Notes: generated by a model not told the origin, from the sequence alone. 64,000 bases of DNA from Urophycis tenuis (GCA_036785325.1 JAXIVH010000018.1:5196467-5260466), one strand, 5' to 3'; shown: positions 35,198 through 47,400, numbered from the stretch's first letter. Translations and numbers: made by a program.

Positions 35198-38100
35198 ATG
35201 GGATTCTGTGCTGCATGGGGATGCTCCAATCGCTCGGAGAAAGGCGTCCACTTGTATGGCTTCCCCAAAGACAGGGACAGAGGAAAAGCATGGGTGTCTA
35301 AAGTCGGAAGGAGCAATTTAGTCATGACAGACAAAAAACCATAACCACAAAAAAATATGTGAGGTAATCACATTCAAACAATGCATTTGCACTTTTGCAC
35401 ACTTTCAAATACCGGACCATTCAGAAATTTGAGATTTTTGTAAATTAAAAACATAGAACAGGAAAACAGAAAAAAGATATATACTAGACATGTACGTAGT
35501 CCTCGATAAAAATGAGTTGAGTGTGAAAATTCAGTTGAAGTCTTCCTGCAGGCACATTTTGAGGCTGACCAGTTTGTTAAGACCAACAAGGGCAAGACTA
35601 GGCTGAGAGAAGATGTGATACCCTCCATCTTTGCGCACCGGCCAGTAGTCAGCAAGCGGAGGGCCCCTACTTCACGATGCCCCCTTTCACCTACAAAGAC
35701 AGGATCCATATCTGCTGATCACAGCTACTGCATTAAAGATGACACAGGTATAATGTATACAAACTCTTGATAACTATACCATATTTCTTGTTTAAGTGAC
35801 AATATTATTTTTTTATTTATACATTAACAGTCATGTCTTCTACTTGCACCAGTTTCTCAGATTGAGGAAAGAAAAGCTGAGGAGAGTGAGAGAAGGGAAA
35901 GTGACGCAGGAGGAAGAGAGGACATGGCAGATGAGGAGAGGCAGAGAGAACTCACATCAGCCATTCTGAAGAGCAGGGAGCCACCAACCAGGGAATCACA
36001 GCTCCTAAAACAACTGAAAAAACAAGAAAATAAAATAAAAATAAAAAGAGCAGCACTGAGAAAAGTAAAACAGGAAAACACAATTCTTAAGAGGGGAATG
36101 AAGATTAAGGACAAAAAAAATAAGACAATTTTAACCAAAGATCAAATTGGAGCATTAGGGAGACTAACCACAAGAGGGATGAAATGGAGCAATGACACAG
36201 TGAAGAAGGCTTTACTTCGCAAACTTCGGTTTGCTGCTGGTTCAACTGGCTACAAGGTCTTGCGGGACTTGCAGATTCCCCTGCCAGGAATTAGAACCCT
36301 GCAGAGAAGATTGCAGACAGTTAAATTTGAGCCTGGTGTTCTGACAGAAGTATTTCGCTTCCTTAAACTGAAGGCAAGTGGGTTTACAGACCTGGAAAGG
36401 GAGTGTGTATTGACCATTGATGAGATGGCAATAACACCAAGTGTGGAGTTACACACACTTTCTGGAAAGCTGTATGGCGATGTGACTTTACCAGGTCACA
36501 CAGGGGCAGCAACACATGCGTGTGTGTTTATGTTGGCTGGAAACACAACACGTTGGAAGCAAGTTGTGGCCTACCATTTCAGTGGAAATTCAACAAATGG
36601 AGCAGTGTACAGGCCAATAATTTGTGAAATAATTCAGAGGGCATCATCCATTGGGCTACATGTACTGAATATTACCACAGACATGGGTAGCCCTAACCAG
36701 GCCATGTGGAAATCCTTTGGGGTCGACCACAATACGACATCGCTGCCACATCCAACAACACCAGACAGGCAGCTGTTCTTCATGCCCGACGTCCCACATC
36801 TTGTCAAAAATATAAAAAGTGCCCTTATCCGTGGACATACATTTGTCATTCCTTCAGATGTCATCCAAAAAGAAAATCTCCCCTCTAATCAGGTTTCCGT
36901 GGTCCCAATTAAGGACTTAGTTGCATTTCAAGAAGGAATGGCATTAAAAATAGCTCCTCACCTGACAGCTGCCGCCATTGGACCAAGCCACTTTGAAAAA
37001 ATTAAGGTTGGGCCAGCTCTCAATGTTTTCAGTAGGGCAACAAGCGCGGGGCTGAAATACATGGTTCAGCAGGAAAACCGCCCTCTTTCCTACATGACCA
37101 CAGCATGGTTCCTGGAGCAAATTGATAAGTGGTTTGATCTCATGTCATCTCGGCATCCAATTACAGCCTTGAGCAGGCTCAAGATGGAGGAATACCAGAG
37201 GGCCATCTCCTTCCTCCAAGACATTGTCCATTTGTTTCGTGGCATGAAGATTGGTCCAAAGGGATGGTGGAAGCCTTTTCAGTCAGGAGTGATAATGGCA
37301 ACCACATCAATTCTGGCCATACAGGAAGAGATGCTGTCAAGGGGACACAAGTTTGTGTTAACTTCAAGGTTCAATCAAGACTGCCTTGAAAATACATTCA
37401 GTTGTGTGAGGTCCAAAAATACTGTACCAACTCCAGTGGAATTCCATCATGCTCTCAGGATCAGTCGGGCAGCTACCAGGAGGACGACAGTAGCTTTCTG
37501 GCAGACTTCCTGGACAGAGTGGAGGAAAATGTCACTTCGTCAGTGAGGGTGGAACAACTGACAGGGGTGGCCAGAGCAGCACCTGACCTAACGAAGACCG
37601 AAAAATGCATACTCTTCCATCTTGCAGGCTACATTGTTCACAAGGTCATCAAGTTTTCCAGCATCTGCGAAAACTGCAAAAAAGCAACACAGCACAGTGA
37701 CAACAATCCTGTGGGAGAAAACAGCATGTTGCTCAAGTTTAAAGAGTACAACTCAGGTGCCCTTTGCCACCCCTCCCAGGATGTCTATGATGTCATTCAC
37801 CACATCGAGGAACTGTTCAGAACAAAAACTGGTTCCTCCCTCATAGAGCTTCCAAACGCTGTGGATGTGTTGGAGAAGGAAGCGCTGGCACTCTCCAGCA
37901 GGTTACCATCATGCTGCGGAATAAAAGAAAAGATCATTGGGAGATATGTAAGATTGAGGCTGCGGATTGAAGCCCAAAAAATGCACAATGACAGGAAAAA
38001 ACACTTAAAAGATGGCCATCTCGGAAGCAAGAGCCAAACCAAAAAACGGAAGAAGAGCATAATAGGTTCAACAGCTGAAAGCCAACAGCACTGCCCCTCC

Positions 38101-38226
38101 ACCAACATAAACCCAGTCCCCCTCAGTAATCCTCCACCTGCCATCGCCCTACCAACCACACTAGTCCCCTACCTTCCAGCACCCAACCCACATCCCTCCT
38201 TCTTCAACATCACCCTGAACCAGTAA
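35198..38226 (+). pseudogene. THAP9-like P-element transposase with two frameshifts
   Basis: Cut-and-paste transposase. Three exons inferred: 35198-35363, 35552-35747 and 35853-38226, together about 910 codons, close to THAP9. Exon 1 begins MGFCAAWGCSN with a zinc-binding C-x4-C and GFPKDRDR; KKICE at the exon end and AHFEADQF in exon 2 complete the C2CH THAP zinc site. Joining them needs one base fewer near the A run at 35333-35350. The main open frame (from 35924) has a Lys-rich coiled stretch, then acidic residues in LTIDEMA (36419), TTDMGSPNQ (36680), MPDVPHLVKN (36788) and NQDCLENTFS (37388). Near 37470-37490 a second frameshift moves the reading into the downstream frame (YQEDDSSFLADFL, ending 38226). 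The core is otherwise intact, so inactivation looks recent. Confidence 0.87.
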
Positions 38227-38227
38227 T

Positions 38228-38237
38228 CACACACACA

Positions 38238-38273
<36 letters not shown>
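38228..38273. repeat. (CA)n microsatellite after the transposase stop
   Basis: CA repeats directly after the stop codon of the P-element transposase. Confidence 0.9.
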
Positions 38274-38275
<2 letters not shown>

Positions 38276-39705
38276 TCACAACTCCACCAGCTACCAGCCC
38301 CGGCAACATCACTGCTCCTTCCCAGCCAACATCACTACCCCTCCACCCACCTGTATCCGGCGAACATCCCTGTTCCAACGACTACCAGAACCCGGCTACA
38401 ATCATGACAAAAAGGTGATCACTGGTTACGGTTTATTACGGGAGTCATTGTGGATGCTGCTGTGCTGGGATGCGTTATATTCATCTGTGTTGCTGATATT
38501 TTGCCCTCTCATTGAAATACTTGAAAGTAAAATGTGAGCAGCTAATGTCAAGGTAATGCAGCCAGCACAGCACCACCACTCACTATGACCTCAACAAATT
38601 AATAAAAGCAGAACCTATATGGCACAGCTGTTGTACCGCACTGCATGATTCTGCACAGGTGTATCAAATAATCTCACTAATAGAAAAAGTTAATATGTTT
38701 AGTATGACTCCTTGAATAATATCGCATGACAATACCAATGTAGTATGACTTATTATGCCTGACCTACCTTAATGTATTTACAGTCTCGTTCCACTCAGGA
38801 CCCCTGGCCTGCTACATGCTCCACCATGAAGTGCTCCTTCTGTTGGTTCCCAAATACGCAATATGATATCACCTGTTAGGGACATGAAAGCTTCAATAAA
38901 ATTGCATTCATTATGTGGTTTGAGTCACACCATTTTCTACTAAGCACTCCTGGCCTGCAGCATGCAAATGAAGTTGTGAAGTGGCATCACTACTTCTCGA
39001 CCATTAAGTACCATTTGCAGGTAACTGATACACACTAAAAATGAGATGGGTTGATATGTAAATATGTTGACATACACATACATATGTAGAAGAGACTGCT
39101 ATGGTTATTATTGGTGCATGCAGGCCCCACACAACCTCACAAACCTGTGCACCGACGCCAAAAACAGAAATAAGGCAAATAAATAGTGGGATTTTTTTCT
39201 TCTTCCGCAATACATGCACACAAAATCATCCAGAACTTAAGTAAAGAAAATGGTATACAGTGGCAGTTTGTATTTAATTCCTACCTATAACTGCAATCAC
39301 ACTCCCCACACATTAACCTTGCTATTAGTATAAATCGGCAGGGTTGGATTAAGTTACAGCGTATTTAGAGAGCTGAATTGACAGTTATCAGCCTGTTGCA
39401 CGGGTTGTAATGGTTATCCAGTGTGCTAGCCTACATTTTTACCTGTTAATATTCTCTAAATCCTCTAATGTAGACGGAGAAAATACGCCAACATAATTAA
39501 TTACTCATGTCAATTTAATTCCGATGCCCTACTGATATGAAAATGTCATCCTTTAAACGTTTTACCTCGGACAAGTGTTGCTCCTACCATCTCCTCCGTT
39601 GAAATACATTGAGTGACACTTAGCTTGCGCTAACTTCCGGGAACTTTTGAGGGGACCCATGCGCCGCCATTGCTGTGAAAAAAACGAACCATTGCGGTAA
39701 ACGGA
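38274..39705 (+). other. 3' non-coding part of the P element
   Basis: No coding sequence recognised between the transposase stop and the right terminal repeat, apart from the subterminal inverted repeat at 39633-39645. Confidence 0.6.
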
Positions 39706-39736
39706 GTTGACGCCACTCTCTCTCTATAGGACTCTA

Positions 39737-40384
39737 ATTTCAACATGCGGCGTTTCACAGCCGACACTGAGTAGAATCATGCCAGCAGTGTTGGATGCAA
39801 TCATTTCTCTAGCCCCACTTTACATTCAGTTCCCGTTAATTCCACGCCATCGCTGGATTCGCAAATATAATTGGAGCCATATAGATTGCACACACATCAC
39901 AATAAAAGCACAATCACACAATGAATTCAGTTACATTAACAGGAAAGGACTTAATTTAATTAATACACAAATACAACAAATCTAATGCCAATATGTCTCT
40001 ACTAAACGTTGTTGCCCGGTGGCCTGGAGGAACGCACGATTTGTTCATCCTGCAGGTGGGTGCGCAGCTCCAAGCAGGAGCTATTGAGGATGGCTGGCAT
40101 TGACGTATTGACGTATTGACGTATTGATGGCTGGCATTGAGGGATTGCCGCTACCATATATGGCCAATTGGAGGCGTTTCTGAATGCAAATGACTCTAAC
40201 CGTGCACGAGCATGGTAGTTGAGAACAGGTGGGATTTATCATCACGGATTACTTACTGGTGTGCGTACGACCCGTGTACGCACGTTTGATAAATGCAGAT
40301 TTTTTTCTACTTACGCACATTTTAAATTTCATGCGTCCGAAGGAATTTAGAACTTTTCCTACGCACGGTTGATAAATGAGGCCC
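39737..40384 (+). pseudogene. HARBI1-like transposase, central remnant and right end of Harbinger
   Basis: Resumes the Harbinger transposase after the P element: the SQPTLSRIM block, HIDCTHI, FSYINRKG, then after a frameshift ARWPGGTHD. A GACGTATT tandem at about 40104-40128 and loss of the C-terminal third follow before the terminal repeat. Confidence 0.75.
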
Positions 40385-40387
40385 CAG

Positions 40388-42280
40388 GAGGTGTACAGGT
40401 CCTGGAGCGACGGCAGATTGCAGCCAATCACCTTCTCTGCAGACCGAATGACGCGCTGCAGTCTGCCCTTGTCCTTGGCGGTGGCAGCAGCGACCCAGAT
40501 GGTGATGGAGGAGGTGAGGATGGACTCAATGATGGAGGAGTAGAAGTGCACCATCATTGTCCTGGGCAGGTTGAATTTCTTCAGCTGCCTCAGGAAGTAC
40601 ATCCTCTGCTGGGCTTTCTTGATGAGGGAGCTGATGTTCAGCTCCCACTTGAGATCCTGGGAGATGACAGTTCCCAGGAAGCGGAAGGACTCCACAGTGT
40701 CAATTGTGTAGTCGCAGAGGGTGATGGGGGCAGGTGAGGCTGAGTACTTCCTGAAGTCCACAACCATCTCCACCGTCTTTAGAGCGTTGAGCTCTAGGTT
40801 GTTTCGGCTGCACCATGTCACCAGATGGTCTACCTCCCTCCTGTAGTCAGACTCATCATCATCAGAAATGAGTCTGATGAGGGTGGTGTCATCCGCAAAC
40901 TTCAGAAGCTTGACGGACTGGTGACTGGAGTTGCAGCTGTTTGTGTACAGGGAGAAGAGAAGAGAAGAAAGAACACAGCCCTGGGGAGAACCGATGCTGA
41001 TGGTCTGTGAGTCGGAGATGCGTTTTCCCAGCTTCACATGCTGCTTCCTGTCAGACAGGAAGTCTGTAATCCACCTGCAGGTGGAGTCAGGCACAGTCAG
41101 CTGGGAGAGCTTCTCCTGAAGCAGAGCCGGGAGGATGGTATTGAAAGCAGAGCTGAAATCCACAAACAGGATCCTGGCGTAGGTTCCTGCGGAGTCCAGA
41201 TGCTGGAGGATGAACTGGAAAGGCCAAGTTGACTGCATCGTCTACAGACCTGTTGGCTCTGTAGGCAAACTGCAGGGGGTCCAGGAGGGGGTCGGTGATG
41301 CCTTTCAGGTGTGAGAGCACAAGGCGCTCAAAGGACTTCATAACCACAGAGGTCAGGGCGACGGGTCTGAAGTCGTTAAGTCCTGTGGTCCTTGGCTCCT
41401 TGGGGACAGGAATTATGGTTGAGGTCTTGAAGCAGGCTGGCACGTGACATGTCTACAGTGAGGTGTTGAAAACGTTTTTGAACACTGGAGACAGTTGATC
41501 AGCGCAGTGCTTCAAGGTGGATGGGGAGACATCAACAACAATAACTAAGGAGTCCGGGTTGGTACGCTCCACACACAGTATCTGGTCGGCGAGCATGCGC
41601 TGTGCGTCCTGCACGTTGGCCTGCGGTGGAATGTAAACACCAACCAGAATGAATGAAGCGAACTCATGGGGTGAATAAAAAGGCTTACAGTTTATGATGT
41701 AGGATTCCAGATCAGGAGAACAGTGCTGCTGGATGACCGTCATGTCGTTGCACCAACCACTGTTGATGTAAAAACAGATTCCTCCACCTTTTGTTTTGCC
41801 GGAGAGTTCCGTGTCTCTGTCCGCTCTGAAGAGTTGGAAGCCACGTCTCAGTGAAGCACAAAAGCCACGTCTCCGTGAAGCACAAAACAGTGGATGAAGA
41901 AAAGTCCCTGTTTTTTCCCAACAGCAGTTGTAATTCATCCAGTTTGTTGGACAGTGAACGCACGTTAGAGAGAAATATTCCCGGTAGAGGTGTGCGTAAT
42001 CTGCGCTGGCGAAGACGCACAAGCGCACCGGCACGTTTCCCTCTCCTCCGACGTTTCACTGCGTGAGCAAAGGTGAGCGAACCTTTGACCAGAATGTCCA
42101 AAATTTCCAATGTTGGGAGAAGGAAAGTAGGAAATAAATCCTCTGGCATTGTTACCCTGATGTTCATGAGCTCTTCTCTGGTGAAAGACCTCCGGGTGCC
42201 ATCGCAAAAGACGGAGTTGAAACATAAAACAAAACACCGCACACCAACACACTGAGGTGACTGTCCACGGCGCCATCTTG
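40388..42280 (-). mobile_element. LINE B, 5' segment (start, endonuclease part, reverse transcriptase)
   Basis: Minus strand from CAAGATGGCGCCG at 42280 side. It encodes NVRSLSNKLDELQLLL, an endonuclease part with KGGGICFYIN and ILVGVYIPPQA, then jumps (deletion at about 41520) to STLKHCADQLSPVF, PACFKTSTIIPVPKEP, LDPLQFAYRANRSVDDAV, FVDFSSAFNTI, SPQGCVLS, FADDTT (about 40890) and a carboxyl part reaching SLQDLYTSW at 40390. At least one frameshift (about 41235) and the endonuclease deletion make it inactive. This is an L2-like fish LINE of the jockey superfamily. Confidence 0.88.
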
Positions 42281-42286
42281 CTGACA

Positions 42287-42840
42287 GGACAACAACCTCC
42301 TACTCAACATTGGCAAGATGAAGGAACTGATTGTGGACTACAGGAGGCTGCGGGGAGAGAGACACGCACCCATCCACATCGGGGGGTCAGCAATGGAGAG
42401 GGTCAGCCACTTCAGATTCCTCGGAATTAACATCAGCGAGGATCTGAGCTGGTCACACCACACAGGTGTGGTCGTGAAGGTAGCGAGGCAGCGGCTCTTC
42501 TTCCTCTGGCGACTGAGGAGGTTCTATCTGGACTCCAGGATACTAATGTCTACAGGTGTACCATTAGTATCATGGCTGGCAGCATCGGGGCCTTTTATGA
42601 CAGCTGCACAGCCCTCAACCGCAAGGCTCTGCAGAGGGTGGTCAGGGACTCAGTCCTGGACATCACCAGGACTGAGCTGCCAACCATCCAGGACCTCTAC
42701 AGCCAACGTTGCAAGAGGAAGGCCCAGCGGATCATCTCGGACCCCAGCCATCCCAGCCATAGACTGGTCACACTCCTACTGTCTGGCAGATGGTACAGGA
42801 GCATCCGGACCAGAACCAGCAGGTTCAGAGACAGTTTTTC
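42287..42840 (+). mobile_element. LINE A, middle segment (RT carboxyl end)
   Basis: Resumes LINE A after LINE B: DNNLLLNIGKMKELIVDY, FRFLGINISEDLSWS, then NRKALQRVVRDS, LPTIQDLYSQRCKRKAQRI and a terminal SGRWYRSIRTRTSRFRDSF. It is cut at 42840 by LINE C. A CTGACA copy at 42281-42286 is the partner of that at 33454-33459. Confidence 0.82.
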
Positions 42841-43241
42841 CCATGTAACCCCCCTCTTCCATGACCTCAACTGGCTCCCTGTAGTGGCTTGCATCAAATT
42901 CAAGACGATGGTACTGGCCTACAAAGCTGTTCATGGAACTGCTCCTACCTACCTCCAAGCGTTAGTAAAACCCCACGCCCCTGCCCAAGCACTCCGCTCA
43001 ACTACCGTAGCTGGTCAACTGGTACCTCCATCACTAAAAGGAGGAAAAGGTTGGACGGTGAAATCACAACTCTTCTCCATTTTGGCACCGTAGTGGTGGA
43101 ATGAGCTCCCTGCCAATGTCAGGACAGTGGAGTCACTCCCCATGTTCCATCTCAAGACTCACTTGTTCAGAGTTCACCGGAACCTTGCATAAACATCCAT
43201 CCTCTACCACCCCCCCCCCAAAAAAAAACATCCTCATGCTC

Positions 43242-43366
43242 TTGTATGTATGTATGTATGTATGTATGTATGTATGTATGTATGTATGTATGTATGTATG
43301 TATGTACAGTATGTATGTATGTATGTATGTATGTATGTATGTATGTATGTATGTATGTATGTATGT
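43242..43366. repeat. (TATG)n microsatellite
   Basis: About 31 tetranucleotide units with one CAG interruption. The same repeat resumes at 43757-43793 on the other side of LINE D. Confidence 0.95.
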
Positions 43367-43756
43367 AGGGGGCAGCCTTGGCCTACTGAACATCTATTTT
43401 TATTTTTATGTCTATTTTTATTTTTATATCTACATCTCAATAAGACTCGGGTACCAGTTGCACTATTCATCTATTCATCTACCAATTGCACTGTTCATCT
43501 CAATGATAACTACTAAGTATGTTTATCTACCAACTGCACTGTCCATCTCAATGATGATTACTATGTATGTATATAGGTTCTCACTTTTTTCACCTGATCT
43601 GACTTTAAGAGCTCTCATATAATTTAATCTTGTTTAGGTGAATCTATTTATTGTTTATTGTCTATAGTCAGGTTTTTATTGCAGTCTATCCCCTTGTACT
43701 GCTGGTCACTGTGAATTTCTCCTAAGGGGGATTAATAAAGGAATATCTTATCTTAT
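43367..43756 (+). mobile_element. LINE D 3' tail inserted in a microsatellite
   Basis: Ends with GTGAATTTCTCCTAAGGGGG, ATTAATAAAGG and a (TATCT)n tail, typical of fish LINE 3' ends. It splits the (TATG)n tract of LINE C. Confidence 0.65.
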
Positions 43757-43859
43757 CGTATGTATGTATGTATGTATGTATGTATGTATGTATGACAAAT
43801 GTACTTTTTGTAAGTCACTTTGGATAAAAGCGTCTGATAAATGTAAATGTAAATGTTTC

Positions 43860-44128
43860 CTCCCATAAGCCGTCAGGCTACTGAACTGCTGAAAACACTT
43901 GCGCGCACACACACACCATACACACATACATGTTTCGACCCCCACCCCTACCTTCACTCCCCCGGCCACTGCCCACCACCCTCGCCTCCTGATGTTATTA
44001 TTTATATGCATATTTAGATTTAATTTAATTTAATTTAACTATGCAAAGTTGAGTTCACCCGAGGTATAAGAGTTTCACTGTTGGTAATGATGTACGTTGT
44101 TATCTAGTATGTGACAATAAACTTGAAG
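43860..44128 (+). mobile_element. LINE A, 3'UTR segment
   Basis: Continues LINE A (AVRLLN then non-coding, a short CA tract) and ends GTGACAATAAACTTGAAG, the usual end of this LINE type. Confidence 0.7.
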
Positions 44129-44331
44129 CTGCAGCGGGGGTCACACAGACACTCACCAGTGTCAGGACCGCAAGGCCCTACAAAGGGTGGTGAAAACCAC
44201 CCAGACCACCACCAGCAGGGTGCTTCCCACCCTAGACAACATCTACCTCAACTGTTGCCCCAGGAAGGCACATAAAATCACCTGCCAGCCAGCACACTCA
44301 CTGTTCACTGCTACAGTCTGGAAAATGATAC
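44129..44331 (+). mobile_element. LINE A', probable 3' remnant
   Basis: Reads DRKALQRVVKTTQTTTSR and NIYLNCCPRKAHKI, the conserved region near the end of the RT. I infer that it belongs to the LINE interrupted at 33067, though about 300 bp of the expected intervening coding sequence is missing. It breaks off at about 44331 where the second P element begins. Confidence 0.6.
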
Positions 44332-44464
44332 CAAAGAGTATAGAATTAACAAGAGGCGAAACTCCGTTGGAATTTTGACAACAATCGCTAGATGGCGCTG
44401 TTGTCGCGCGTTCGCCATTTTGGACTGAACCGGTGACAGTTGCTACTTGCTTCAAAGAAAAAGT

Positions 44465-47400
44465 ATGTCTGTAAACTGGAAACAAAGAAAACAATGTTCT
44501 GCCATCAATTGTAAAAATTACCAATGTACCGGATATCAAGTAGCGTAAAAGGTAAATAAGAAAAGGTTTTAAACGTTATTGAAGTGAGGTGCTGTAACGT
44601 TAAAGTTGCTATGCTATGCCATAACCGCAGTAACAGTTAGCTGACGTTGTATTTGGTCGAAATTGAACCAAGACTAGAAATGTACTTTTTAAATAGCACA
44701 TTTTCAGAAAATTATGAATGAATTATTTCGTTAATCCATTAATACAATTCATTTACATTTCATTTAGGCTACATCACTAAATTAACGTTAACTTTACTGA
44801 GTAAGGAACGTTAGCCACTAGCAAACATCTAATTTCAAGTATTCAATTATTCCAGTTGTCAATACATTTCGATGGAGTGTTGAATTCACTAACTTTTTCC
44901 TTACACTTGTGAGTTTTGAAGAGGACTTTTACGAACTTATCCGGAAAGACGGAAAAGACGTCGACGCAGCGGTAGCCTTAGCAACAGCGAGTTGAAGCTA
45001 TCAGAAAAGTGCTCTTTTAAATAAACTCCTGGTGTACTTACAAACTTTAAAATGCCTCGTTTTGTGAGTACAGACCATATATGTACTACTACAGAAGTTG
45101 GGTAACAATCCATGCATTATTAGTGGGGTAATTTACGAGATATACACATTGTACCGGACACTCCAATACTAAGCCATTCGGCTGATACCCCTAAACTTGA
45201 TAAATATTGACTGTCGCTCAAAATGCATCTGAGGGGGTATTTGGCTGGATTATTGGTGGAAATTACCTCAGGGTGAATTTTACTCCGAACCATCACTTTA
45301 AGCCTACCTGCTCCCTTGAAGGCAATGTCAACCAGATGTTTTGTGTAGGAAGGGAAAATTAGAGCCAAAAAAGAAAAGATATTCACATCCAGTTGTCTTC
45401 AATAATGTGTAATAAGCAATATATCTATGATTAGCACTACGAACTAGTATATGACATCGTACTTGTTTGCTTAGGCTATACCTGGATATAGTAAAGGATG
45501 ATATCATCAAACAACAATCTACCAACAACATGTTTGGTTGGCTGGTGAAAACTGTTAAGGCATTTGTAATGAAATTATGCACAACATTTTGAAGGTGTGC
45601 CAGATGGGTGCAGAATCTAAGAAACGCTACCTTGACAGGTATCAGCTGCCAGCAGCTCCATCAGAGCTACAGGGTCTGCAGTGCACATTTCCACCCCAGC
45701 CAGTTCAAAAGGCCATCAAATGTGTATGTATAAGTGAGAATATATTGTAATAGTATATAAACACAGATTACTCATATTGAAATATATTTTAGAAACATCA
45801 AATATTTTATTATAAAAAACAGACATGCAGGATTAAATTGGAATGCTGTACCTACTGTGGTTAATTCCCCTAACCCACCGCCACCAATGGACATAGAACA
45901 AAGGAGAAAGCCACCAAAGACACGCCAGGAGTTGCCACCAAAGCCACGTAAGAATCTATATTATGTTACAGGTTGACTTATTGTCAGTCTTAATGTCTAT
46001 CAAATAGTATCAAACACTTTTTTCTGTTGTTGAATGATTTAATATTTTTTTTTTGCTGTAAAATGATTCACTTCACATGAAAAGGATTCACATGATCTAA
46101 GTTACAAATGTTGTGCTTTTTTTTTTACAGGGAAACGGAGTCACACCACTGGTCCATTTTTTGAGGAACATAGCTTGCCTGATGATGATGCCATCGCAGG
46201 TCCTTCATCACCACCCTCATCACCAGATAATAATGTTGTTGTAGGACCTTTATTACCACCACCAATGCAATCAGACCTGACTGCCGCTACTAAAAAACAT
46301 GCTAAGACTATCGGGTCTCTGAAATCACAGATATGCAAGCTGAAGGCAAAAGTAAGGGACCTCACTCGCCAGAAGACCAGCAAGACCAGCAAGACGGGTC
46401 TGATGAATGAACTGAAGAGACTGTTACCAGCCAAGTCCTATGCATTTTTCAGCACACAGTTACGGATGTGCCAGCGCAAGGCTAATGGTTTTCGTTGGAC
46501 CGTTCAAGACAAAGCCTTTTCTTGTCTCTCCTGCATGCCAGTCCTAAATGTTATTGGCTACTCAGCAAAGTATTTTCAATGCCATCTGTCCGCACACTGC
46601 AGAATGTTCTTAAGTCTCTGGATTTTAAAACTGGCTTTAATCAATGCATTCTGTCCACCATAAAGAAGGCAATTGAGACCATGACACCCATGGACAAGGT
46701 ATGTGCCATCATCACCGACGGGATGACCCTCAAACAGGCAGTCCATTATGATGAGCCTGCAGATACAATTAAAGGCTTTGAGGATTTGGGGAAAAGTCAC
46801 CGTAGTCCATTTGTGGCCAACTATGCCTCAGCATTCATGGTAAGAGGCCTTTTCCGGAAGTGGAAGCAACTGTTTGGCTATTGCTTCACAAGTGGGCCCA
46901 TACCACATTCTCGGCTTCAATCATTGCTGCTGGAAGGAATTTGTGAGCTGAGGAAGGCTGGAATGGAGTGCGTAGTCTTCATCTGTGACCAGGGCGGTGG
47001 TAATCGTGCAATGCTTGCTCGCCTTGGGGTGACAAAGGAACAGCCATACTTTGAGGTTGATAATGTCAAAGTGTTTTGCCTGTGGGATCCACCTCATTTG
47101 ATAAAGAACATACGCAACAACTGGCACAACCGCGGCTTTCAATTGGATGGAGATGAAATCACCTGGGCTATTCTGGAAGACCTATATGCTTATGACAGCA
47201 GACAGGAGATCCGATTGTGTTGCCGTCTTACAAAGAAGCATGTTCATCTTCCTCCTTTTGCTTCCATGAGAGTGAAGTTGGCTACACAGGTCTTGAGTCA
47301 CTCAGTTGCTGTAGGAATCAAGACACTGGCACAGATAAAGCAACTCAAAGCCCAGCCACAGAAAAACTACATGGCAGCTGCCAAATTCTGCGAGAACTTT

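Larger units (their letters stand above)
34576..39736 (+). mobile_element. P element (THAP9-type), complete ends, 5161 bp
   Basis: Terminal inverted repeats are 31 bp and identical (34576-34606 and 39706-39736; they begin TAGAGTCCTATAGAGAGAGA). An 8-bp target duplication ATTTCAAC flanks it (34568-34575 and 39737-39744). A 13-bp subterminal inverted repeat, AGTTCCCGGAAGT, lies at 34655-34667 and, inverted, 39633-39645. The layout (31-bp ends, 8-bp duplication, internal inverted repeats) matches that known for the Drosophila P element. It carries a THAP-type transposase gene with frameshifts. It sits inside the Harbinger transposase. Confidence 0.95.
33952..40384 (+). mobile_element. PIF/Harbinger element interrupted by a P element
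   Basis: Terminal inverted repeats start GGGCCTCATTTATCAACCGT at both ends. A 3-bp CAG target duplication lies at 33949-33951 and 40385-40387, as usual for this superfamily. Without the P element it is only about 1.26 kb. It keeps HARBI1-like pieces: LSRYRFPKNILVDLCRDL at about 34418, CGVSQPTLSRIMPAVLDAI from about 39752, WSHIDCTHITIKA (first acidic residue), and ARWPGGTHDLFIL near 40016 (second). The third catalytic region is missing and frames are broken, so it is dead. It lies in LINE B. Confidence 0.88.
42841..43855 (+). mobile_element. LINE C: 3' end of a different CR1/L2-type LINE
   Basis: Starts with a carboxyl RT piece (PLFHDLNWLPVVACIKFK, VLAYKAVHGTAPTYL, then in another frame NELPANVR and FHLKTHLFRVHRNLA). 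It ends in the conserved tail GTCACTTTGGATAAAAGCGT with (ATGTAA)n. A 4-bp TTTC duplication flanks it (42837-42840 and 43856-43859). Removing it restores LINE A reading DSFF...AVRLLN apart from one stop. A (TGTA)n tract and LINE D lie inside. Confidence 0.78.

Noticed and set aside
40369..40737. + strand open frame over LINE B
   Set aside because: Antisense shadow of the LINE B reverse transcriptase.
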